NCBI GenBank assembly: GCA_034401135.1 | Contig: JAWZSP010000005.1 | Location: 3,472,001-3,536,000, forward strand | Direction: 5' to 3' | Source: Volutella citrinella | Lineage: Eukaryota > Ascomycota > Sordariomycetes > Hypocreales > Nectriaceae | DNA length: 64,000 bases | In this document: piece by piece, positions 54,793 through 64,000 of the stretch | How positions within the stretch are numbered: the stretch's first letter is position 1 | Layout: the number at the start of each line of letters is the position of its first letter | Notes under the pieces: model-generated | Told to the model about the DNA's origin: nothing | Seen by the model: the letters and a program-made list of their open reading frames with translations, nothing else | The model's database searches: none | Position numbers and translations under genes: made by a program

Positions 54793-57700
54793 AGCATTTA
54801 ATGCTTCCTGATTGGTTGTTGGTTTTCGTCTTATTGCCAGTTGTAATGTGTGTGGGAGCGAAAATGCCTCTAGTGGAGTCCCATGTTGTGGGTTTGGTAA
54901 AACTCGACTGCCCCGCAACATATCATGGGGGCCAAAACCCATTCATGAGTGGTATCGCAGGCCTCCTTTCCTACGTGACTCCAACTAGTTTTCGTATGTA
55001 AGCCTCATCCCAGTTATCCAGTACCCAGAAAGCAGGCAGAGCTGACAATGTTTGCTTAAAATGATGAGGTCTTAGGCAACATGGTTGAACGTCATATATA
55101 GCAAGCAACCTTTATGTCCTCTATTCTGAATCATCTGAGGACTATTTCACTCTGCTCTGTGTAGTCTAGGTATTTCAGCTAAGTAAAATGCCGCACTTAA
55201 ATTACGTAGCTTCCTCGTCGGGTGTGCGATGCCGTTGGGTTTCAACAGACGATCAATCTGTTAGGCGTTCTGAAGCATCAAGCTTGGAGTGCTTTTCTTC
55301 TTGACACGAGTGACCTGTTTTGAGCCATGTATGGACACACAAGCCCGCCCACTTCTATCGGTCGGCATGGAGAAATGGGGCCACAGTAGAAAAAGAGCAT
55401 TCGCTGCGTACGCCTGGAGGACAGTGAACCGTAGCATCAAGATGGAGGTGTAGGGTAATGTTTGTCACGTCGCAACTGATAGACGTTCCCGAATTGGAAG
55501 TAGTCGCCGGCGGTACGGTACGGCCCTGCTGCATCGCTCGGCCACGCGAGAATGGATCCACAGGGTTGTACTACCTACAGTAGCTGTGAATAATTAGTGT
55601 GGAGGGTAACTTGCTCAGCGAAGGATCGGCTATGCCCCGTCCGCTCGATGTTGAACTTCTGTGAGTGACACGGATCCATATGGCCAACACGGACAAAACG
55701 GATCAGTCAGGTTGGGCGGCCATCAGGTTTCAAAGCTGCAATAATCACGTCCCGTTCCGGCCGTAAGCCTTTGGAGGAGCGGGAATCGGACATGACAATC
55801 GAGCACACAGCCCGCATGAACCACCCCGGCAATGACTCGCGGATGATGGCCGAATGTGAGGGCGATCATGGGCCTGGGCAAGGCGGGGAAACACAGATGT
55901 TGTTTCGACACCACCGGTGCTCTGCACAAGGCTCTAGCCCGTCAGCGTCATGCACATTGGTATGGATTTGGCCATGGCGGGCACGACGGGCGGAATGGTT
56001 TGCGAGATTTTAGCCCAGCTCAGAACCGGCTTGCCCAAGCGCCGGGAAACAGAGTTTCCGACTTGTCGGGCGGGTTGACGGGACTGGCGGGCGGGAGCCA
56101 GCCAGCGGGAGCGAAAGGGAAGGGCTTGGGAGGGCCACTTATCGCGGCTGGCGGTCTGAGAGGAGAGTTTCGTGTTTCTTCCTGGCGTGGCATACCAAAG
56201 TAAGTAGCGGAGACTGCCATGTGGGAGAGGAACGCAAAGGCCGCCACAACGGTTCTGATGATCGTTTCCCAGTTGACGTCGTTGTGTCGTAATGCTTCAG
56301 AATCTGACACTTCCTCTTTCGGAGAGCTGGTGAGCCGGGGAGGGCAACTGACATCTGTCAACCTGTCCAAGTCAGCCTTCACCTCTTCAGCCCGATTGCT
56401 GGCACGGCCTGCATCCCTCCACCCATCTTCGCACATTTCCAAACATTTGCGAAAAGGCGGGCGAGCGTGATCATGTGTGCATCCGCTGCATCCCACTGCA
56501 GTGGTCGAGCGGAGCCGGCGGCCAGCGCTGGTGATTCGCCGGCTGGCGCATCGTGGAGTTGGAGGGGTCTGCCGGGGAGGGCGGGATTAGCTAGCATTAA
56601 GCCGCATCGAGCGGGACTCTGGAAGAACTGCATGGAAGTAGCGTTGCATTGAGTGGGATGGTGTGGCAGAAGTCAATGCAGGCGGGGCACTCTGGTGATG
56701 AGATAATTGGAAGAGGCTGGGCTTCGCAGCAGTAGCATCATCGCACCCTGGGCGGACCGGAGCCATAGCGTTGGTGAAAAGGGCCGCTGGGCGCTTGTGT
56801 GCAGATGGGTGTGTGATACATGCAAGCAACGCAGGTTGGGCTCATAAACCTGGCCGGCGCTGCATAGGATGTGGTCGATTAATTTTCTCGCCTGGTGCAG
56901 AAGTGCTTTTGCCAACGAGATTTGACACAGGGGCTGCCCAACAGGCTGGCTCTTTCATTGTCCTTCATGCCTTCAGGTGGTTGTTGGAGCCCCCATACAA
57001 CCAGCCCGGTTCATTTCTTCAATCTTCCCAGCCTGCGCAATGGGCATGGTAAATGGTACCTGCCGTGCCCCACAACCCGGCAGAGGGCTCCAGGTAGGCG
57101 GTACAGTGCATCGGATCATCCCTTCCAGTCCCATGACGGAGCACCACCGCACAACACCGACCCGTAATTTCGCCTCCCAGCCCTGGGCAATTCTCGTAAC
57201 ACTCGTCGAGTTCCTTTTCCTTGTCATATAACGACGGACGGACGGGCGCACATGAGTGCACTCCTCCTTGCCTTCGCAATTGGGCCTGTCGTCTGCTGCT
57301 TCACTCAATTAATATTCGAGCTGTTTCTTTCCTCGCCCCTGAATCTGGTTCCTGCGCATCACCGTCATGGTCTGTGGTGGCTGTTTATCCATTGGTCGGG
57401 CTGGCTGGGCGTGTAACTGCACCATCCTGGCAGGCAGCACCATGCGAGCGCCTTGAATGGCTGTCCAGGACCTCTCGATGACGGCGCTGGTTCGTAGGGC
57501 GAGCCTGGCGCTGCTCTGCTCTCCCCAGCGAACGGTTTGCGTTCCCGCGTTCACGCTTTCAGGTTCGACGCGAGCATTCTGCCTCGGCCTATCATCTGCT
57601 TGCAAGCCGCGCAACACCGTGGTTCATGGGCGTGGGAGCCCAGGTCAGTGCCGCGAGGCATCTCAACACATGTACCTGGTACCGCCTGCCGCTCCAGAAG

Positions 57701-58899
57701 GCTTTAGCCATATGCGGCTAGCGGCCGCTTCCCTGCCTGGCCTCCGCAGACTTTTTGCAGGCTCCTTTCGCACGAGGTACCCGGACACGCCCTGGTGCCC
57801 CGCCCTGCATCAGTCTAGGTCTCGTCAATGATACCGGTAGTGCACGTTGCCGCTACTTCCCACTAGCTGCCCCGGCCCTCTTAGAGGCTCGTAGTGGTGC
57901 GTCAGTGGGTTGGTATCGGTATACGACCCGTCCTTGCGCTGGGTGTCGTCCCGCCTTCCAGTCTATGTCACAAATGCGTCGTCCCCCGTCAGTGTCCCGA
58001 CAACGCCCACCCCTCTGTGGTTTGGTACTGCAGTGCCTTGTCTTTCTCTTGTCTGGGACCGTGGGCCTTTTCATTCCTTGCATTTGCAGCCCCCTAGATC
58101 ATCTTCGTAGAGGCTCATTGCCATTAACGTCGCTCATCCGACCCGGGGGGTTGGCCCGGGCTCAGCGCACGAGCCCACCAACGGGGTGGCCCTCGCTCAT
58201 GGTGTTGGTGTTGGTGTCGGTGCTCGTTGGCTTTTGACCATGCCGTTATTAGTGGCGGCCATCCATCACTGCCTCTGGTCTGGTCTGGCCCCGCCCTGGC
58301 CTGGTCGCACCTACCTCTCTCTGCCTTGGCTTGTCACTCGCTCAGCTCACCTCAGTGTCCCAGACGCCTAGTCAGTCCCCAAATTCGATTCGTCCTGCCA
58401 TTCTATTACCTTATACCCTACCCCCCCTTCAAACTCCAACGCCTCCTCTCCGTAGCACCGTCTTGAATCTCTCCTATCTTACATCACCAAGTGCCTCTTC
58501 TGCTGGCTGTGTCTGTACCGTCCGTCTCACGAGCTCCCGATGCTGGCTCTTCAATAGCCCGGTCCACATCCTCTGGCCGCCATATGGCGATTTCGCGTAC
58601 GTCCACTTCCTGCTCCTGCCCAGCCAACCCACCAACGGCCTGCCTTTGGACCCGCTCTTGATTTGTCCCTCCTTGCGCAATCAAACCGCCCTGGCTCGAC
58701 CAAGCAAAAACAGTCACCCAACGCCTGCTGCCACTCGGCTTCACCGCGCGCGACTCGCGACACCATTTACTCCCCCACAGCTTGTTTCCATTTCGCTGCT
58801 AATCCCAATGCCTTCGCCAGCGACCTGCGCCTTCCAGCACCCTCGGCCGTTCGCTGTATTCTCCTGCGCCGAGGCTTGAGCCATTGCCTGGTTGCTTCC
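54793..58899. other. Gene-poor 4.1-kb stretch and leader of the Lte1-like gene
   Basis: No open frame here has a recognisable domain, and frames overlap on both strands. From about 57,200 onward the sequence turns strongly C/T-rich, which fits a long promoter and 5' leader for the large gene starting at 58900. No repeat, transposon or RNA gene was identified. Confidence 0.5.
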
Positions 58900-61800
58900 A
58901 TGGCCTCCATGGAGGTCCTGCCTTCGTCTGGCCCGCTGCCGCCAGCAACTGGCCTCAGCGCTCCGCCACCAGCCCCATTCTCCTCGCGCGCACCCTTCAA
59001 GGATTATCCGTCTACGGCGCCCAGGTCCGGGGCAGTCCCAGCCGTCGTCCCGCAGAGAGATGCCTTGAGCGACGTTGCTAAAAGCTCCCCGGCACACCGC
59101 GCACCCATGAGGTCGGCCACAACTCGAAATCAACCAACTGTCTCGCGCCCTCGTAGACCTACCATTGAGCGCCGTTCCCTACATCCCAAGCCTTCCACAA
59201 CTCGTCCACAACGCGATCCCGAACCCGAAAACCCTGGCAGCCTGCCTCGAAACGACATCGCCCCCGACGGTGGATCAGCTGGGCGTGAGGGTCGTCAGTT
59301 TGCCGTCGCCAACGTGGGCAATAATGGTCGAATATATTTGAGGTATGTCATCTGCCTCTGCAGCTGGAATGCTCTTGCATCAGCCTCCCGCGTCGCCTGC
59401 CCTGGCTCTGTCTCCCGGCATTTGCCAATTTGTGGGGGAGCGGTCTCACTTACCACAATCGCGATCCACCCGGGTATCCCCTTGGGAGAACCTTTTTGCT
59501 CATGCTGACACCGAGTCTTAAAGACCAACAGTGCGCCCTGCCTACCAACGAAACCCCCAACCTCAATTCACCTTCCCGATCACGCCCCCCAGCACCTCCG
59601 GCCTCGATGCCCTTGGCCATGAAAAGGCAGTCGAAGAGGAGGACAGCGAGCTACACACAAGCCAGTGGTCGCCCACTCCCGAGGGCTCGTCATTCTTCGC
59701 AGTCCAAAACTACTTTCCTGATTCACGGGATCTTGATCTGCCGGTGAAGCACAGACGAGCCATGTCGGACAGTACGGTTCGTGAGACTGTGGTCGCAAAG
59801 GATTTGGAGAACGGCCACTTCAAAATTGTCATCTCAAAGCCCGGCGATGAGAATCGGCCCCGAACGACAGAAGATATCGACCCCAACGCAGCTCCGATGC
59901 TCGACATCAATATCCCATCCTGGCGCATTGGAACCCCCCGATTCACGACCAGAGGCACTCCCATGATTCGTGGTTCTTCATATGCGCCGACGGAGGATTG
60001 GCGCTCCAGTAGCGCATCCTTCTACCAGCGCCCCGGTATTCTCAACAGCTCCCATACCGATATGGGCTCGAGGCGGCCGAATTCCCTACTCGTCCCAGGT
60101 CTGCGTGCCTCCCGCTCAGGATCCGCTACCCCAACGGGTCTGAACTCTGCTCGTACCACACGGGCCGTGCCGCCCTACATGTCGAACCTTAAGATTGAGC
60201 CAACCATGTTTGACAGCCTCACCTTCAAACCAGCCTGCGACGACCGCGCCCTTGTGCGATACTCACCCGCAAATGGATCAGTCACTGCCGCCACACCTCC
60301 ACGGCTGGTTGCCGAGATTACTTCTCCTAGTTTCTTGGACTACGAATTAATATCTGACTTTTTTCTCACATTTCGGGCCTTCCTTGAGCCGGCGTACCTT
60401 TTGCGCATGTTGGTTGCTAGGCTACGTTGGGCCTTGGACCGACAAGACGAGACCGGTATGGTTGTTCGAGTCCGCACCTTCGTTGCTCTACGGCATTGGA
60501 TTCTCAACTACTTTATGGATGATTTTGTCGTCGACTATGACTTGCGAGTTATTTTTTGCCGGCTATTAAACGATTTTGCCGATGAGTTGGCACAAAGTGA
60601 CCGGTCCAGAAAGGTTCAACTCAAGATATTGGGAGAGCTGAAAAAGTGTTGGCGCAGGGTGTGTGCCTTGTACTGGGACGGCCCCGACTTCGATGACACC
60701 CTCGGTTGTGATGTTCCTGTGGCACCAGGCGGCATAGCTGGCCACAGAGATCCCAGTCTGGATCCCACCTTTTGGGATAGGCCGGACGGAGAGCCGCCAC
60801 AGCTCGAGAGCCTACTGCCGCTGATGAAGAGCACCTGCGAAAGGACGAGTTTTATTGCTGATATATCTCGTGCGGGCCACGTAGGAGATTCCCTCGTCTT
60901 CGACAACCGACCCAGCACACCCGAAGGTCAAACCATGAACAACGATGATGAGCCCACTGGAGACACGGCAATGTCGCCAGTGAGCATGTCTAGCATAGAC
61001 ATCGTGTCCTGCTCCTTTCCAAACAAGAGTCTGCGACCCACTCATCCCCAATCAAACCCGTTGGGTGCTCACCCAGTCTCCGCCAGCTCAGTGTACAATC
61101 AGACCGGCCCAGTTGCAACAACACCCCGTGCCCTCGTTGGCAAACGAGTGCGGCCCAACCCGACCGCTCATAAGCGCAATAACAGCTTGACGGACTCATT
61201 GCGCGAGCATCACTCCGACAAGGTGTCATTCAAGGACCAGGAGTTCCTGATGACCATTCCATTTGCAGGAAGCCTCGTCCGAGGAAATCTGTTACCCCCT
61301 GGCCAGCCCTTTGTCGACGTTGATCCCAACGATGTTCATGATATTCGACGGCAAACGGTAAATTCGCACCCAGAGAGGAGGAATCTAATCAAAGAGAAGT
61401 TGCCTGCGGGAGGCATGTCCGGACATGGCATGAAGAAGTTGATCGGCAGCGTCCGGCGAGCTCTTAGCACGAGAAGTCAAGGCCACCTTCCCCACATAAC
61501 GCATAGTCTGGAGCATGTCACACCTATTGGACAGAAACGAGCAACAACCAACCGCCCCCCTGGCACTGCCGTTGTGCCCCTCGGCGGCGCTAAGAACAAC
61601 GGCACACGCCCGGTCGTGCGGATTGATCTTCTTGGGGCCGAAGCCGCTGAGGATTTCAAAAACGCAGTTCGAGAGGAGGCTGCAGCTGAAGCCGAGCGCC
61701 GCGGCCTCGGCTTCAGTCCAATGGGGCACTCAGCGGCGAACCACACAAACTACTCTGCTGCCCACATGGACTCGACTGACATGGATGGAATGCCCATTGG

Positions 61801-64000
61801 CAACCATTTCCCAAGGCTTAGTGACATGGCAATTACGACGGGTAGCAAGTCCATCGTCATCGTGGACGATACTGCCCAGTTTGATTCAATCGCGGCCGCC
61901 CAACATGCCTCAAGCGATCACGGCTCAGTTGATGCCTTTAGGGAGACCTTCGCATCCAACGGCGCCAATCCCACGCCACCAACAACGCCGCCGGCCCCGT
62001 CGCTCGGAGGAGGAACGCCGCGCCGCTCCTCATATCTTCTCAACCAGCATGTAATGAGGCCTTCACTCGAAGAGGATCCTCTACCGCCGTTCGTACCGGA
62101 TTTGGACACTCTGGCACCCGGCCATAGTGCCCGTCCCTCAGAAGATAGGACCGAGGCGTCAGTTCACACAACACCGCGTACCTTGCGTCACTACCCCCCA
62201 GTGTCGTTTCGAGGGCACAAACAGAATAAATCGTCCAAGACACGCCACTCGCTGACTTCTAGCCTTCGACGACGCCACTTTTCTTTCAGTAGTGGGAATG
62301 CCCGGCAGTCGATGGCTCAGAGCTTTGATGCTACGACTGTTTCTGGAATATCTGTCAATGGTGACGAGGAAAATATTCCACAGCCGTTGAGAATTTTACG
62401 GCGCCGCCCTGGTGGTGATCTGCGAGCCGCAACTAATGTCGGGGAATTGGATCTAGTGACTTTGAGGAGATCTCGCTCCGTGGGCTCACTCACAACATAC
62501 TCAGAGTCAGTCCGCAGCTCGTTCATTCAGAGCCCCCGGGTCGACTCGTTTGGAAACGGAGACTCTGCGTCCTTTGATTATCCCCAGAAGCGTACTGAAG
62601 TTTTCTCTCTCGGCCAACTTGCGGAGAAACCACCCAAGCGGGATCTATCGCTTTTTAGTACACACTCATCCAAGCCTATCATGCGGCCATCCTTCGAGGC
62701 TGAGGCCCAAAAGCTCGCGCAAATCCCAGACGATGATGACGAGGGTGGAATCGAGTCGGCCCTTTTAAAGCTGGAAGGGAAATTCGAGAAGAGACCTTCC
62801 AGCCTGCAAAGGGATCTCCAGCCTCCAGCCGTACAGCAAGGGGTTTTCATTCCCGAACAAATTGGCATCGCCATTGGCGAGCCTTACACGGATGTAGTGG
62901 AAGTTGATTCAGAGGACAGCCAAACCTACAAGGACTACAGGGAAACGTTTATTCACGGCACCGAAGGCGGGCAGTTCCCCGATGCTGCATCTGAATTTAC
63001 TTCCGAATTAGAAGGGGAATTCAGATATGAACGGCACTTGGCGACAGCAACGAACTTCATCTCCGAGGAACCTTGCGAATCAAGCCCATCGCTGGAGGAG
63101 GTTGACGCAGAAACGGTCGAGGAGAAACCACCAACGACGGCCCAAACGTGGACGGATATGTCTGTTTTGGAAGGTTCCGACGACGAGGCATGGCCGACAC
63201 GACAACTCAACGGCTCGAGCATCGAAGCTCCCGGAACTGAGGATACCGATCCGCCGGACCAGTCCTTTCTCAATGATGACAGCGATCTCTCGTCAGAGAT
63301 GTCTGATGATGTGCCCACGTATCTTGATTGCGATGATGATGACGAGCTTCAACCCCCTCGGACAGTTCTCCCCTCACATCCTCTCGGAACAGCCACGCCG
63401 CCACCAAAGAGATCTCCTCCCTCACCACCCATAACATTGGTCCAGGCTCTGGAAATGTCGCCTCCCCAAACGTTTGCCGAGCCAGAGCTGCAAGAGCACC
63501 ATGTGTGGGTCAAGAAGCCGATGCCCCCTACACCCGAGACGACTCCAACAGCCCCGTACATTACATCTGTCGACCAGGGCGATGACCAAGGCGCAACTAA
63601 CGAAGCTCTTCGAGCTGCCCCCAAGCCCGAGCATGAAGAAACCAACAGATTCTCGGTGCATTTGCCATTCATCCTGGCTTTCGACTCGGAGATCTTGGCG
63701 CAGCAGTTCACACTCATCGAAAAGGATGCCCTCAACGAGATAGACTGGAAGGATCTCATCGACATGAGTTGGAAGAACGCCACCAGCAACGATTCCCGTT
63801 CATGGGTGGAGTTTCTCCGCAACTCGGATGCACATGGTGTTGAGGTCGTCATTGCACGCTTCAATCTCATGGTCAAGTGGGCGATTTCGGAAATTGTCTT
63901 GACCCAGAATATCGAGGAGCGTGTTCGGTGCATAACCAAGTTCATCCACATTGCCACACATTGCCGCCGCTATCGCAACTTCGCAACCTTGGCACAGCTT
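58900..64000 (+). CDS. Lte1-type guanine nucleotide exchange factor for Ras-like GTPase (partial at window end)
   Basis: Exon 1 is 58900-59342. A 181-bp intron (AG|GTATGT to CTTAAAG) follows, and exon 2 runs open from 59524 past the edge, giving at least 1640 residues. A Pro/Ser-rich N-terminus leads to a RasGEF N-terminal module near 410-500 (AEITSPSFLDYELISDFFLTFRAFLEP, VRTFVALRHWILNYFMDDF in pattern). About 1000 disordered, Ser/Pro/Asp-rich residues follow. The catalytic RasGEF (Cdc25) domain starts at about 1527 (LPFILAFDSEILAQQFTLIEKDALNEIDWKDLI in pattern) and is cut at HIATHCRRYRNFATLAQL. Budding-yeast Lte1, with this split layout, promotes mitotic exit through Tem1; septation or polarity roles are likely here. 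The C-terminus lies outside the window. Confidence 0.92.

Noticed and set aside
1..64000. CRISPR arrays, insertion sequences, rRNA operons or prophage-like genes
   Set aside because: None seen; intron structure and gene content are eukaryotic, and no direct-repeat array or transposase motif was recognised.

Overview
The window is nuclear DNA of a filamentous ascomycete. Most genes carry one to three introns of about 46-75 bp with GT(A/G)AGT-like donors and a CTAAC/CTGAC branch site shortly before the AG. Other signs are Zn2Cys6 regulators, allantoate-permease-type and siderophore MFS carriers, a fungal urea amidolyase and intron-bearing nuclear tRNA genes. GC-rich coding sequence and compact introns fit Sordariomycetes, perhaps Hypocreales; that placement is an inference from style only.

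Layout. 1-10 kb: the 3' end of an unrecognised gene, a CorA-like membrane protein, an NADP-dependent MDR reductase, a Dal5-type MFS carrier and a secretory-pathway GT31 glycosyltransferase. 10.7-17.4 kb: a compact module with a second Dal5-type carrier and a Zn2Cys6 regulator sharing a divergent promoter, then an AtuA/DUF1446 protein convergent with the regulator. 18-21 kb: a PQ-loop membrane protein with an 18-nt internal exon and a Cys-rich single-pass surface protein. 20.8-25.3 kb is gene-poor. 25-31 kb: a GNAT acetyltransferase with a low-complexity tail, an AMID/AIF-like flavoprotein and an NmrA-like Rossmann protein.

31.5-41.8 kb: a decayed minus-strand gene broken by frameshifts and stops, a Zn2Cys6 regulator and, divergent from it, a complete urea amidolyase (allophanate hydrolase plus urea carboxylase). 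The shared promoter holds paired GATA sites. 41.9-50.7 kb: a polyQ protein with a tubby/LURP-like C-terminal domain, a GT1-like glycosyltransferase, a siderophore-iron MFS transporter and the mitochondrial ABC exporter Atm1. The last two put iron uptake next to Fe-S export.

52-64 kb: a CYP7/8-like cytochrome P450 whose haem-binding loop departs strongly from consensus, two tandem tRNA-Asn genes with 10-nt introns, about 4 kb without a recognisable gene, and the start of a large Lte1-type Ras-family exchange factor that runs off the window.

No complete new system with a defensible mechanism was found. The most useful leads are the P450 loop, the pseudogene, the AtuA-like/MFS/regulator module, and the urea amidolyase locus with its regulator and promoter architecture. 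Exon boundaries were read by eye from splice signals and reading-frame continuity; those that do not resolve are flagged.
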